Notes: generated by a model from the sequence alone, not told the origin. Counted from the first letter of the stretch, positions 1-8,462 are shown. The stretch is 64,000 nt of DNA from an uncultured Algimonas sp. (GCF_947498175.1 NZ_CANMJB010000001.1:1-64000); one strand, 5' to 3'. Numbers and translations: made by a program.

Positions 1-583
1 TCCACCCGGCGGTGCGCGGTCCTCTCCGGGGCTACGATTGCACCGGGGTTTGTCAGACCCCGGCGTCGGCTCTCCCGAAAGACGACCCGCGGACTGCTCG
101 TCACAGTCCCCGTGCGGCGGGAGGATCCCCGCTCACACTACCGAGCCCTCGCTCCTGCCCGCTGCACCGAGGGTTACGCCCCTCCTCGTGTCCTGCAGCG
201 AACGGGTCGGAAGATAGCACAGCTTCGCAGAGCGAGGATCTAATTGTCGATTCTTTCGGATGAACAGGAGACAATACCAAGCGGAACAAGGGCTTGGCGG
301 ACGCGAAAGCGAGGATGCGGAAAGGCATTTGCGAGGATTGAATTGCAAACCTCTGCCCGCACCCTCCTCAAACCGTCATCGCACGGTCGAGCCGTGTGAT
401 GACGGGAGAGAGCGAAAGGAAGGGAAGAGCATCGAAAGAGGCCTGCCGCAAGGCGGACCGTCCGATGAATTCGTCATGGAACCGCAGAGCGCTTCCGGGC
501 CTTCCTAGATCGGGCATGATTTGCCCGACGCCTTGGCATACAGCCGACGGCGATCGACCGACTCCGAAAGATAGGACCCAGTC
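1..583. other. Noncoding left edge with several hairpins
   Basis: I see no convincing gene here; the reading frames present are short and have no recognisable protein signature. The first 250 bases are rich in inverted repeats: a perfect 7-bp stem at 43-49/57-63, a 6-bp stem at 91-96/104-109, a 5-bp stem at 117-121/128-132 and a further CGAGG/CCTCG pairing near 165-190. Such a cluster could be a structured RNA cut by the window edge. I looked for hallmarks of RNase P RNA, SRP RNA and tmRNA on both strands and found none. A separate 7-bp inverted repeat at 510-516/522-528 lies 55 bases before the next gene. Confidence 0.35.
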
Positions 584-1003
584 ATGAGCGCCATCGTACA
601 TCTCGCTATTCCGGCGGGCGACCTGGACCGCACCGTCAAATTCTACACCGACGTTCTGGGCTGCACGCTCGGAAACGGCGAAGCGGGCCGCTGGGTCGAT
701 GTCGATTTCTGGGGCAACGAGCTGACGCTCCACCAGAGCGAGGAACGTCTGCCGACGGTGCGCCACGACGTCGACATGGGCGCCGTGCTGGTGCCGCATT
801 TCGGCATCCATCTGAGCCAGGACGACTTCGACGCCGTCAAGGACCGCATCGCCGAAGCCGGTCTAAACTATATCGACGAACCCTATCGCCGCTTCGAAGG
901 CGATAAATACGAGCAGGAAACCTTCTTCATCGCCGATCCGAACCAGAACGTTCTGGAAATCAAGAGCATGGTGAACCCGCACGTGCTGTTCGACAAGGAC
1001 TGA
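584..1003 (+). CDS. VOC (glyoxalase/bleomycin-resistance-like) family protein
   Basis: A 139-residue protein with two beta-alpha-beta-beta-beta halves typical of the vicinal oxygen chelate fold. The first half opens with VHLAIPAGDLDRTVKFY and the second with PHFGIHLSQDDFDAVKD, ending in a PNQNVLEIKS strand. His6, His76 and Glu125 sit where metal ligands sit in this superfamily. Known members include lyases, dioxygenases and binding proteins, so the substrate cannot be named. The ATG has an AGGA about eight bases upstream. It is transcribed towards dnaB on the other strand, so it appears monocistronic. Confidence 0.85.
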   Translation: MSAIVHLAIPAGDLDRTVKFYTDVLGCTLGNGEAGRWVDVDFWGNELTLHQSEERLPTVRHDVDMGAVLVPHFGIHLSQDDFDAVKDRIAEAGLNYIDEPYRRFEGDKYEQETFFIADPNQNVLEIKSMVNPHVLFDKD

Positions 1004-1064
1004 ACGGGTCGCGATCGTCCGCCTGGCGGCGGGCTTTCTGAGACGCAAATCCGTGGGGCAAGTC

Positions 1065-2588
1065 TCAGTACTCCGTATAGCCCCCGCCCTCGTCGCTCGC
1101 CAGATTGCCGAACTTGGTCAGCTCCGGCGTGAAGCTCAGCATGACCGTGCCGATGGGGCCGTGGCGTTGTTTCTGGATCAGGACTTCGGCCTTGCCGACG
1201 GCGTTGTCCATCTTGGTCTGCCACTTCATCACGGCTTCCGGATCGTCCTCGTCGGGCTGTTCGCGGGCGAGATAGTATTCGTCGCGGTAGATGAACATGA
1301 CCACGTCGGCGTCTTGCTCGATGGAGCCGGATTCGCGCAGGTCCGAGAGCTGCGGGCGCTTGTCGTCGCGTTGTTCGACCTGGCGCGAGAGCTGGGCGAG
1401 GGCGAGGACGGGAACATTGAGTTCCTTGGCCAACGCCTTGAGACCTTGGGTGATCATGGTCACTTCCTGCACCCGGTTGGTCGACGAGTTCATCATCGCC
1501 CCGCCGGTCAGCAGCTGCAGATAGTCCACCACGATCAGGTCGAGCCCCTGCATCCGTTTCAGGCGCCGCGCCCGGGCCGCCATGGCGCCGATGGACAGCC
1601 CGCCCGTATCGTCGATGTGGAGCGGGATGCGGCTGATCTCGTCGGCGGCGTCGCGCAAGTGCTCATATTGTTCGGGATTGATCTCGCCGCGGCGGATGCG
1701 GTGGGACGGCACGGCGCTGTGTTCGGCCAGCAGGCGCGTGGCGAGCTGTTCGCTGCTCATCTCCAGCGAATAGACGCCGACCACGCCGCCATTGATGGTC
1801 TTCTCGACGCCGTTCTCGTCCGTTTCCGTCTTGTGGTTCTTGGCGACGTGGAAGGCGATGTTGAGCGCGAGCGACGACTTGCCCATGGACGGGCGGCCCG
1901 CCAGGATCAGCAGATCGGATTTATGCATCCCGCCCAGCTGCGCGTCGAGGTCTTGCAGGCCCGTCGCGATGCCCGACAGCTGGCCTTTGCGCTGATAGGC
2001 GGCGGTGGCCATTTCGATAGAATCGATCAGTGCGTCCTCGAACGACACGAAACCGGTCTGCGTGCCGCCGATCTCGGCCAAATTGTAGAGCTGCATCTCC
2101 GCCTGCTGGATCTGGGCGGATGCGTCCTCCTCGCTGTTCTGGTCCTTGGCCGTCTCCTTCATGGTGTCGCCTAGGCGGATCAGCTCCCGCCGCATCGCCA
2201 TGTCGAAGATCAGCCGCGCATATTCCGGCGCGGTCGAGCCGGGCGGGGCCTGCTCCAGCAACAAAGCGAGATATTCCACGCCGCCGATGTCCGCCAGCGT
2301 GTCGTCTGCCGCGAAGCGGTTCTTCAGCACGATGGCGTCGGCCAGCTTGCCATGCTCGATCAGGCTCGCCATGGCGCGGTAGATGTTCACATGCAGCGGA
2401 TTGTAGAAGTGCTTGGCTTCGACGATCGAGCTGACGCGGTGGTAGATCTCGTTGTCGTAGAGCAGGGCGCCCAGCAGGGCTTGTTCGGCCTCCATGCTGT
2501 GCGGCGTCGTGTCGAGCTCGGCGCCGTAATCGTCCAGCATCGGGTCGTCTGTGGGGAAGTCCTCGGGCATGTCGAGCGGCTGGGTCAT
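1065..2588 (-). CDS. dnaB: Replicative DNA helicase DnaB
   Basis: The hexameric 5'-3' helicase that unwinds DNA at the replication fork and works with DnaG primase. The 507 residues comprise the helical N-terminal domain (about 28-135, starting HSMEAEQALLGALL), a linker, and the RecA-like ATPase domain. Walker A is GRPSMGKSS at 231-239, followed by the SLEMS motif, the VVDYLQLL Walker B and a QLSRQVEQR arginine-finger region. A short charged insert (around 252-264) separates strands of the ATPase core, as is common in alphaproteobacterial DnaB. The start region with several acidic residues is normal for the group. It is divergent from ruvC with about 140 bases between them. Confidence 0.97.
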   Translation of the reverse strand: MTQPLDMPEDFPTDDPMLDDYGAELDTTPHSMEAEQALLGALLYDNEIYHRVSSIVEAKHFYNPLHVNIYRAMASLIEHGKLADAIVLKNRFAADDTLADIGGVEYLALLLEQAPPGSTAPEYARLIFDMAMRRELIRLGDTMKETAKDQNSEEDASAQIQQAEMQLYNLAEIGGTQTGFVSFEDALIDSIEMATAAYQRKGQLSGIATGLQDLDAQLGGMHKSDLLILAGRPSMGKSSLALNIAFHVAKNHKTETDENGVEKTINGGVVGVYSLEMSSEQLATRLLAEHSAVPSHRIRRGEINPEQYEHLRDAADEISRIPLHIDDTGGLSIGAMAARARRLKRMQGLDLIVVDYLQLLTGGAMMNSSTNRVQEVTMITQGLKALAKELNVPVLALAQLSRQVEQRDDKRPQLSDLRESGSIEQDADVVMFIYRDEYYLAREQPDEDDPEAVMKWQTKMDNAVGKAEVLIQKQRHGPIGTVMLSFTPELTKFGNLASDEGGGYTEY

Positions 2589-2727
2589 TCAGGCTTAGTG
2601 TCACGACTCGCGGGCCGAGTCCGGGTCATGACGATAGAACGAAAGCGGAACATCGCGCTATACATTTCCACAGCGCTCGGATAGTGGGGATAGTGGGGAC
2701 AAGTGCTGTCCGCCTACAGGATAATCC

Positions 2728-3213
2728 ATGGCTTCCACTCGCCGCATCATCGGGTTCGACCCGTCGCTCGTCGCTTGCGGCTGGGGCGTGATCGACGTGC
2801 AAGGGTCCAAGATGCGCCATGTCGCGCACGGCGTGATCCGCCCGCCGCGCAAGGAGCCATTGGCCAGCCGTTTGTCCTTTCTGTTCGATGCGTGCAGCGA
2901 AGCCATAGCGGCGCACAGTCCCAGCGAAGCTGGAGTGGAAGAAGCCTTCATGAAGGACAATGCGATGAGCGCGCTGAAACTCGGGCAGGCGCGGGCGGCC
3001 TGCATCCTAGCGGCGACGCAGTCCGGCCTGGTCGTGGGCGAATACGCCGCGCGCCTGGTCAAGAAGTCCGTCGTCGGCACGGGCGCCGCCGACAAGGCGC
3101 AAGTGGCCCACATGATGAACCTGCTGCTGCCCGGCGCGAACGTCGCGGCGGGAGACGCGGCGGATGCGCTGGCGATCGCGATCACGCATGCCAATCATTG
3201 CGGCGGACTTTGA
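2728..3213 (+). CDS. ruvC: Holliday junction endonuclease RuvC
   Basis: A dimeric nuclease that cuts Holliday junctions moved by RuvAB. The protein is 161 residues, the usual length. The catalytic acidic residues are all present: Asp11 in GFDPS, Glu71 in GVEEAF, and Asp143 and Asp146 in GDAADALAIAITHA. The ATG follows an AGG eight bases upstream. The usual ruvC-ruvA-ruvB order is interrupted here by two lipoprotein genes, one on the opposite strand, so ruvC is probably not in one transcript with ruvAB. Confidence 0.96.
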   Translation: MASTRRIIGFDPSLVACGWGVIDVQGSKMRHVAHGVIRPPRKEPLASRLSFLFDACSEAIAAHSPSEAGVEEAFMKDNAMSALKLGQARAACILAATQSGLVVGEYAARLVKKSVVGTGAADKAQVAHMMNLLLPGANVAAGDAADALAIAITHANHCGGL

Positions 3214-3243
3214 CAAGTCGGCAGCGCCCGCCGATAGTCAAGC

Positions 3244-4146
3244 ATGCGATATCTGGCCATAATCTTGGCCGCAGCCCTCGCGGCGTGCGGTGCGACCGAC
3301 GAAACGGATCGGCTTCGGCAGGCGGAACGGCCGGTGTCGGAGTGCCCTTCGCTTGGCAATGTCGGGACCTTCATGTCGGAGACGGAGGCCCGCCTCGTCA
3401 TCGTCGGCGAGCTGCACGGCACGGAGCAGGGGCCGCGATTGATCGGGAACATGGTCTGCCACGCCTTGGCGAGCGGCAAATCGGTGGCCGTCGGACTGGA
3501 ACTCCCCGGCGACGACGGCCGGTTGGATGCCTATCTGGAAAGCCCGGGCGGTCCATCGGATATCGACGCTTTCACGCGGGACTCGCGTTGGCGGGCCGAA
3601 CAGCAGGATGGCCGCCGCAGCCGCGCCAAGTTCGATCTCATCGAAACGTTGCGCGCTTTCCGGGCCGAGGGCCATCGGCTTTCGGTCTTCGGCTTCGTGT
3701 CGAATTTCGATGCCTCACCCTATCTGAACGCGGACCGGAACGCGCTCGCCGACCAGGACGGTTACGCGGAAGCGCATGAAGCCAACATGGCGCGGAACAT
3801 CGTGTCGGGCCTGCAAGACGCCGATCTGACGATCGTCCTGGTCGGCAGTGTGCACGGATGTGAAGGCCGGATGGAGCGGGACGGCCGCGATTACAGGCTG
3901 ATGTCGGATTTCATCGATGTGCCTGGCACTGTAAGACTGCTCACGACCTACGCGACGGGAACGGCGTGGAATTGCAGAGGCGGCGTTTGCGGTCCATCGA
4001 CGGCGGAAGGCCAGGATGCAACCGAGGCGGCCCCGTTCATGATCGACCTGACCCGGCAACCCGAATTCATATGCGATTACGACGGCGCGGTGACGCTCGG
4101 CCCGATCAGCGCGTCCGAGCCTTTCGCCAGTGCGGATGTGCCTTAG
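3244..4146 (+). CDS. Putative lipoprotein of the ChaN/TIKI-like superfamily
   Basis: A 300-residue protein starting with a lipoprotein signal peptide: a hydrophobic stretch ending LAAC with Cys15 as the likely acylated residue. The mature part opens with ARLVIVGELHGTEQGP, a GExH signature, followed by VAVGLELPGD and later a VGSVHG motif. This spacing matches the TIKI/ChaN/EreA-type superfamily, which includes haem-binding lipoproteins and metal-dependent proteases or esterases. The GELH and VGSVHG elements argue for metal or haem binding, but I cannot choose a substrate. Several cysteines lie in the C-terminal third (the NCRGGVCG region). It starts 30 bases after ruvC and may be cotranscribed with it. 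Confidence 0.7.
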   Translation: MRYLAIILAAALAACGATDETDRLRQAERPVSECPSLGNVGTFMSETEARLVIVGELHGTEQGPRLIGNMVCHALASGKSVAVGLELPGDDGRLDAYLESPGGPSDIDAFTRDSRWRAEQQDGRRSRAKFDLIETLRAFRAEGHRLSVFGFVSNFDASPYLNADRNALADQDGYAEAHEANMARNIVSGLQDADLTIVLVGSVHGCEGRMERDGRDYRLMSDFIDVPGTVRLLTTYATGTAWNCRGGVCGPSTAEGQDATEAAPFMIDLTRQPEFICDYDGAVTLGPISASEPFASADVP

Positions 4147-4147
4147 G

Positions 4148-4525
4148 CTATTTGCGCGGGGGCAGATACTCGCAGCAGACCGTCGTCGGCGGTGCGGGAA
4201 CGGGGGCGGGCGCCGGGGCGGGGACTTCGATGTAGACCGGCTTTTCGACGATCTTTTCCACTTCGACGATTTTCTCGACCTCGACGATCTTTTCGACGGG
4301 GCGGTCGACATAGACGGTCTGGACCTGTGGCGGCGGGGCGAAGCAGCAATCGGCAGGCAGGGCGACCGGGGCGCAGGTCACCGGGCCGCAAACGTCGTAG
4401 CCGTAACCTGCGACAGGTCCGCCGCCATAACGGTCGCTGACCGCGCCGCCATAGGCGCAACCGCCGAGCCAGAGCGCGCCTGCGAGGGCGAGCGGGACGT
4501 GTTTGAACCTTGCGAGCCTGATCAT
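4148..4525 (-). CDS. Small repeat-containing lipoprotein
   Basis: A 125-residue predicted lipoprotein with a lipobox at LGGC. The mature part is Gly/Tyr- and Cys-rich, then carries a charged repeat in which VEKIVE recurs three times, then a Pro-Ala linker and a CCEYLPPRK tail. The repeat suggests a short coiled coil or an extended stalk, as found in envelope-spacing lipoproteins, but no function can be assigned. ATG 4525 is preferred because AGGG lies seven bases upstream; a GTG at 4534 is possible. It converges on the preceding lipoprotein gene with one base between the stop codons. Confidence 0.65.
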   Translation of the reverse strand: MIRLARFKHVPLALAGALWLGGCAYGGAVSDRYGGGPVAGYGYDVCGPVTCAPVALPADCCFAPPPQVQTVYVDRPVEKIVEVEKIVEVEKIVEKPVYIEVPAPAPAPVPAPPTTVCCEYLPPRK

Positions 4526-4646
4526 GGACGGCACCCTGCCGCGCGGACCTTAAAATTTCGATAAATGCACGTCCTGCCGCCGCGCTTTTGCGGTCCGGTC
4601 CCGGGCGACGATATGCTAGGGCCGACGGCGAATCGGGATCGGAAGA

Positions 4647-4674
4647 CCAAGAATGATCGGCCAAGAATGATCGG
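4647..4674 (+). repeat. 14-bp tandem duplication covering the ruvA start
   Basis: The 14-mer CCAAGAATGATCGG occurs twice back to back at 4647-4660 and 4661-4674, duplicating the ATG of ruvA. The first ATG (4653) is out of frame and opens a five-codon frame, MIGQE, that ends in a TGA at 4668-4670 overlapping the true ruvA ATG at 4667. The GGAAG ribosome binding site at 4641-4645 is seven bases from the decoy ATG but 21 from the real one. Confidence 0.9.
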
Positions 4675-5317
4675 AATGTTGAGCGGCACCTGCCTGATGG
4701 CGGGGCAGACATCGTCGGGGGGCGAGGCCATCGTCGATTGCGGCGGGGTCGGCTATCTGGTGCGCTGCGGCGTGCGGGCCTTGCGCGAGATGAGCGAAGG
4801 CGCACCCGTGCGCCTGCATGTCGAAACCCATGTGCGCGAGCAGGCGATCACCCTGTTCGGTTTCACGAACGAAGAGGAACGGGCCTGGTTCGAGCGGCTG
4901 CAGGCGGTGCAGGGCGTCGGGCCGAAGGCGGCGCTGGCGATCCTGGACATCCTGACGCCGGGCGAGGTAATGAGCGCGGCGGCGTTGGAGGACAAGACGG
5001 CCTTCTCGCGTGCCTCCGGCGTCGGTCCGAAGCTCGCCGCTCGGATCGCGACGGAACTGTCCGGCAAACCGCCCCCGGTCGGGCGCGGCTTCACCTCCGC
5101 CTTCACCGCGCCGAGCGCGGACGCAGTGGACGGCGCCACCCGCAACGAAGGCCTGTCGGACATGCGTCTGCGCAACGACGCGGTCAGCGCGCTGGTCAAT
5201 CTCGGGATCGGGCAGAGCGAGGCCTTGCGGGCGGTGGCGGAGAGCTACGGGACGTTCGCGGACGATCCGCCGCTGGACGATCTGGTGCGGTCGGCGTTGA
5301 AGAAACTGGGGTCTTAA
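4667..5317 (+). CDS. ruvA: Holliday junction branch migration protein RuvA
   Basis: Tetrameric junction-binding protein that loads RuvB. The start is set at the conserved N-terminus MIGMLSGT; an upstream in-frame ATG at 4613 would add 18 unrelated residues. Domain I is the OB-fold (about 1-65). Domain II carries the two helix-hairpin-helix DNA-binding segments [13 protein letters not shown] and [16 protein letters not shown]. After a Pro/Ala linker, domain III (about 160-216) contacts RuvB. The length of 216 residues is slightly above the usual 200-205 because of the linker. Its translation start is unusual (duplicated 14-mer), suggesting initiation by coupling to a tiny upstream frame. Confidence 0.96.
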   Translation: MIGMLSGTCLMAGQTSSGGEAIVDCGGVGYLVRCGVRALREMSEGAPVRLHVETHVREQAITLFGFTNEEERAWFERLQAVQGVGPKAALAILDILTPGEVMSAAALEDKTAFSRASGVGPKLAARIATELSGKPPPVGRGFTSAFTAPSADAVDGATRNEGLSDMRLRNDAVSALVNLGIGQSEALRAVAESYGTFADDPPLDDLVRSALKKLGS

Positions 5318-5342
5318 GGATGCGCTTCGCGCAACAGATTTC

Positions 5343-5466
5343 GGTGTCCCCCTCCGCCTCACTGCGTTCGGCACCTCCCCCTTGCGGGGGAGGAACTTGG
5401 GTCTGTTCCTCCCCCGCAAGGGGGAGGTGGCCGGGGCGCGTGAGCGCACCGGTCGGAGGGGGACAC
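5343..5466. repeat. Large imperfect palindrome between ruvA and ruvB
   Basis: A 124-bp inverted repeat. The outer arms GGTGTCCCCCTCCG (5343-5356) and its complement (5453-5466) match perfectly. The inner arms of about 24 bp (5372-5395 and 5405-5429) also match and each contain a smaller CCCCCTTGCGGGGG hairpin. The sequence between the arms differs. The form resembles dispersed palindromic repeat elements of alphaproteobacterial genomes. As RNA it would fold into a long stem separating ruvA from ruvB. Other copies in this genome would confirm that it is mobile. Confidence 0.85.
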
Positions 5467-5495
5467 CAGAATGGTGCCGCCGCAGGCGTCCCCTC

Positions 5496-6533
5496 ATGAA
5501 CGACCGCCTCACATCCGCCGACACGCAAGCGGGCGATGTCCGCGACCGGGCGCTGCGGCCGCTGTCGTTCGCCGATTTCCGCGGGCAACAGGCGGCGATC
5601 GCGAACCTGAAGGTCTATGTCGAGGCCGCCCGTCGCCGGGGCGAGCCGCTCGACCATCTGCTGCTGTCGGGACCGCCCGGTCTCGGCAAGACGACGCTCT
5701 CCCAGATCGTGGCGCGCGAACTCGGCGTGAACTTTCGCGCCACGTCCGGTCCGATCATTTCCAAGGCCGGCGATCTGGCCGCGCTGCTGACCAATCTGGA
5801 ACCCAACGACGTTCTGTTCATCGATGAGATCCACCGCTTGAACCCGGTCGTGGAGGAAGTGCTCTATCCCGCCATGGAGGATTACGAACTCGACCTCATC
5901 ATCGGGGAGGGACCGGCGGCGCGGTCGATCAAGATCGATCTGTCGCCGTTCACCCTGATCGGCGCGACGACGCGCGCCGGGCTGCTGGCCACGCCCTTGA
6001 GGGACCGGTTCGGCATTCCGGTGCGGCTGGAATTCTACTCCAAGGCGGACTTGACCGACATCGTCGCGCGGGCGGCGAGCAAGCTCGGGATGGAGATGAC
6101 GGCCGACGGCGCGGCCGAAATCGCCGGGCGTGCGCGGGGAACGCCGCGCGTGGCCGGGCGGCTGCTCCGGCGCGTGCGCGACCTGACCGAACATGAAGGC
6201 ATTGCCGTCGTGGACGCGGTCGCGGCCGATGCCGCCCTGACCAAGCTGGGCGTCGATCACCTCGGGCTCGACTCCCAGGACATGCGGTATCTGCGCGCCT
6301 TGTGCGAAATGTTCGGCGGCGGGCCGGTCGGGGTGGAAACGCTGGGCGCGGCGCTGGCCGAAGCGCGCGACGCGCTGGAAGACGTGGTCGAGCCCTATCT
6401 GATCCAGCAGGGGTTCCTGATGCGCACGCCGCGCGGCCGCGTCGCGACCCCGCGGGCCTACGCCCATATCGGATTGCCGGCCCCGGCCAGCGTGCCGACG
6501 GGCGATCTGTTCGAAGGCGGGAGCGATGACTGA
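5496..6533 (+). CDS. ruvB: Holliday junction branch migration helicase RuvB
   Basis: AAA+ hexameric motor that drives branch migration with RuvA. The chosen start ([13 protein letters not shown]) gives 345 residues, the usual length; the upstream in-frame sequence is encoded by the palindromic repeat and is not RuvB-like. Walker A is GPPGLGKT at 59-66, Walker B is [10 protein letters not shown] near 107-116, and sensor and arginine-finger regions follow ([18 protein letters not shown]). The C-terminal winged helix contains [10 protein letters not shown] and a [13 protein letters not shown] segment. It follows ruvA after a 178-base gap containing the palindrome and overlaps the next gene by eight bases. 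Confidence 0.97.
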   Translation: MNDRLTSADTQAGDVRDRALRPLSFADFRGQQAAIANLKVYVEAARRRGEPLDHLLLSGPPGLGKTTLSQIVARELGVNFRATSGPIISKAGDLAALLTNLEPNDVLFIDEIHRLNPVVEEVLYPAMEDYELDLIIGEGPAARSIKIDLSPFTLIGATTRAGLLATPLRDRFGIPVRLEFYSKADLTDIVARAASKLGMEMTADGAAEIAGRARGTPRVAGRLLRRVRDLTEHEGIAVVDAVAADAALTKLGVDHLGLDSQDMRYLRALCEMFGGGPVGVETLGAALAEARDALEDVVEPYLIQQGFLMRTPRGRVATPRAYAHIGLPAPASVPTGDLFEGGSDD

Positions 6534-6768
6534 GGCACCTCCGCCCGACGATCCGCCGCCCGGATTCCTGCGCCGGACCGTGGCCCCGGCCGTGGCGATC
6601 ATGATCCTCTACGCGTCTATCCGCGCCCTGCCGCCCTTGCTGGTCGGCCAGGCGCCGCCCATCGACGGCGGCGACCTGCTGGAGGTTTTCGTGATCAGCC
6701 TTGCGGTCTTCTCTGTCCTGGGACTGGTGCGCGATTATCGCGGCAAGCGCGGAAGGAACGACGAATGA
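6526..6768 (+). CDS. Small membrane protein of unknown function
   Basis: An 80-residue protein overlapping the end of ruvB by eight bases and the start of the ybgC-like gene by four, so it is almost certainly translated within that operon. A Pro-rich acidic N-terminus ([13 protein letters not shown]) precedes two hydrophobic segments, about 20-40 and 50-68, and a basic tail. I recognise no family. The translational overlaps are the main reason to trust it as a gene. Confidence 0.65.
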   Translation: MTEAPPPDDPPPGFLRRTVAPAVAIMILYASIRALPPLLVGQAPPIDGGDLLEVFVISLAVFSVLGLVRDYRGKRGRNDE

Positions 6769-7232
6769 GGACCGAAGACGCCGCCATTCCGGACCGCGAC
6801 CGTCCGCCGCTCGGCTATTTCGAAGGCCGCGAACACCGGTTTCCGATCCGGGTCTTCTACGAGGACACGGACTTTTCCGGCGTGGTCTATTACGCCAACT
6901 ATCTGCGGTTTCTGGAACGCGCCCGGTCCAGCTTCTTCCGTTTGGCCGGGATCGGCCACGCCGAACTGCTGGAACGCGATCCGCCGCTGGCCTTCGTCAT
7001 CCGCAAGATCAATCTCGACTACCGCAGCAGCGCCCGGATAGACGACGTGCTGTCGGTCGTGACGACATACGACACGTTCAAGGGCGCGCGACTGTTGGTG
7101 ACTCAGCGTATCGAGCGTGCAGGCGACGTCATCCTGACGGCCGATAGCGAAGCGGCCTGCATCGACCTGGACGGCCGCCCGCGACGCGCGCCCAAGGACA
7201 TGATGGAGAAGTTGAAGCCGTTTCTGCTCTGA
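6765..7232 (+). CDS. ybgC: YbgC-type acyl-CoA thioesterase
   Basis: Hot-dog-fold thioesterase of 155 residues. The family signature is clear: RVFYEDTDFSGVVYYANYLRF, containing the catalytic Asp of the DTDxxGVV motif. Members hydrolyse short- or medium-chain acyl-CoA or acyl-ACP and are usually encoded at the head of tol-pal clusters. Here the gene follows ruvB and a small membrane protein, and no tol gene lies downstream within the window. The His often found in VYH is replaced by Tyr (VYY), a variation seen in some homologues. Confidence 0.9.
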   Translation: MRTEDAAIPDRDRPPLGYFEGREHRFPIRVFYEDTDFSGVVYYANYLRFLERARSSFFRLAGIGHAELLERDPPLAFVIRKINLDYRSSARIDDVLSVVTTYDTFKGARLLVTQRIERAGDVILTADSEAACIDLDGRPRRAPKDMMEKLKPFLL

Positions 7233-7266
7233 GACACACAATCAACGACATAGTGGGGCTATCGTC

Positions 7267-7914
7267 ATGATCGAAGGATTCGACTGGCAACCCGTGCTGA
7301 TCGCGGCGATCGCCGTTCTCAGCATGGTCAACGGATTATCCGTTCTGCAAAACTACCGGGCGGACCGCGCCGACATCCGCATCGCACCCGTCTTCGACGA
7401 CGACTGGATGTTCTGGAGCGAACTGGTCGACGAAACGGCGCCGGAGCCGATCCGGCGCTATGTCGCGATCGGCTATCTGGCGCGCACCAATTTCGGGCGG
7501 CGGACGACATCCATCGCCGACACGCAATTGAAACTCCGGCTCCGCAACCGCAAGACGGTGCAGTCCTTCCTGTTCGATGTGTCTCCGCCCGAAACCGTGA
7601 TTTCGAACGCGGACAGCCGGCCGCTGCCCGTCATCAAACCCGGCCCGGACCCGTTCGACTTCCGCCCGTTGCTGCAACCGGGCCAGGCGTCCGCCGGGAT
7701 CCATTGTTTCCTGTTCGGTACATACGGATCGGACGAATGGTCCCCGAAGACGCAAGAGGGACGCCTGACCGCGACGGTGGAACTGGAAAACGGGTTCGGC
7801 CAGTGTTTCCGTTCCGATGTCGTGTTCCGCCATGTCGCGTTCGCGGATCTCGAAGCGCTTTTCCCGTCGCTGAAAGGGTTCATGATAAAGAATCTGGAAG
7901 TCGGCGAGTCATGA
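7267..7914 (+). CDS. Hypothetical membrane-anchored protein
   Basis: A 215-residue protein with one N-terminal hydrophobic segment (about 9-27) followed by a soluble domain starting RADIRIAPVFDDDWMFW. The soluble part is rich in beta-forming residues and contains charged motifs such as LELRDR-like strands and a PDPFDFRPLLQPGQ segment. No family is recognised. It overlaps the start of the following DUF3088 gene by four bases (ATGA), implying coupling and possibly a shared role. Confidence 0.55.
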   Translation: MIEGFDWQPVLIAAIAVLSMVNGLSVLQNYRADRADIRIAPVFDDDWMFWSELVDETAPEPIRRYVAIGYLARTNFGRRTTSIADTQLKLRLRNRKTVQSFLFDVSPPETVISNADSRPLPVIKPGPDPFDFRPLLQPGQASAGIHCFLFGTYGSDEWSPKTQEGRLTATVELENGFGQCFRSDVVFRHVAFADLEALFPSLKGFMIKNLEVGES

Positions 7915-8246
7915 CCCGTGACGCCCTACATCTTTTGCCGCCCGGCTTTCAGGCCGGGACCGAACGCCAATATTGTCCCGAATGCGCCGAAATTTGGGGG
8001 CTGCTCGGCTACTACCCCGCTTTGCGGGAGACGCTCCGCATCGTCCATGAAGGCTTGTCGCATCCGCGCTCCGGTCTGGTGGCAGCGTTGGGGGTGGGGA
8101 CATGGAATTGTCCAACCCTTGTGCTGCACGGCGAAAGCCCGGACGGGCCGGGGGTGAGCCTAGCGTCCGGAACGCGTTATGTCGGCAATGCGCGGGATAT
8201 CGCACAGTACTGGTCGGCCGTGCACGGAACGGCATTGCCGCGGTAG
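7911..8246 (+). CDS. DUF3088 family protein
   Basis: A 111-residue protein. The pattern LLPPGF near the N-terminus, then YCPECAEIWGLLGYYP, then NCPTLVLHGE matches the DUF3088 family, whose members look like thioredoxin-fold proteins with a CPxC motif. Here CPEC would be the redox or metal site. Function is unknown. The start at 7911 overlaps the preceding stop as ATGA. No downstream gene follows on this strand before the tRNA on the other strand. Confidence 0.7.
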   Translation: MTRDALHLLPPGFQAGTERQYCPECAEIWGLLGYYPALRETLRIVHEGLSHPRSGLVAALGVGTWNCPTLVLHGESPDGPGVSLASGTRYVGNARDIAQYWSAVHGTALPR

Positions 8247-8264
8247 GCGGTTTGCCCTCCTTGA

Positions 8265-8285
8265 GGCGCATGGCGCATGGCGCAT
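8265..8285. repeat. Three copies of a 7-bp tandem repeat
   Basis: GGCGCAT is repeated three times without change, just after the DUF3088 gene. This is a short microsatellite-like run outside any coding region. It could vary in copy number between strains but has no evident role. Confidence 0.7.
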
Positions 8286-8387
8286 TTCGCTGCAGTGGCG
8301 CCGCGAGGGCCTTCCGGGTGATGCCCGGAACCCTGTCAGAGAGATCATCACATCGACGCGATCACTCTGCGGGATCATGAAGGGACA

Positions 8388-8462
8388 TGGTGGGCGATGC
8401 TGGGATTGAACCAGCGACCCCTGCCGTGTGAAGGCAGTGCTCTCCCGCTGAGCTAATCGCCC
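8388..8462 (-). tRNA. tRNA-Val (anticodon CAC)
   Basis: Read on the minus strand, the sequence begins GGGCGATTAGCTCAG and folds into a full cloverleaf. The 7-bp acceptor stem GGGCGAT/ATCGCCC is perfect, the anticodon stem is CTGCC/GGCAG with loop TTCACAC (anticodon CAC, reading GUG), and the T loop is GGTTCAATCC. The 3' CCA is encoded. The total is 75 bases including CCA. Confidence 0.96.

Noticed and set aside
12-263. 83-codon frame at the left edge
   Set aside because: The peptide is Pro/Ser/Arg-rich without any family resemblance and it lies across hairpins, so it is probably not coding.
1053-2174. Long open frame (373 codons) on the plus strand over dnaB
   Set aside because: It is the antisense shadow of dnaB, with low-complexity Arg/Gly/Val composition and no motif; dnaB is certain.
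5382-5495. In-frame N-terminal extension of ruvB by 38 residues
   Set aside because: The extension is encoded by the palindromic repeat and lacks RuvB homology; the ATG at 5496 gives the normal length.
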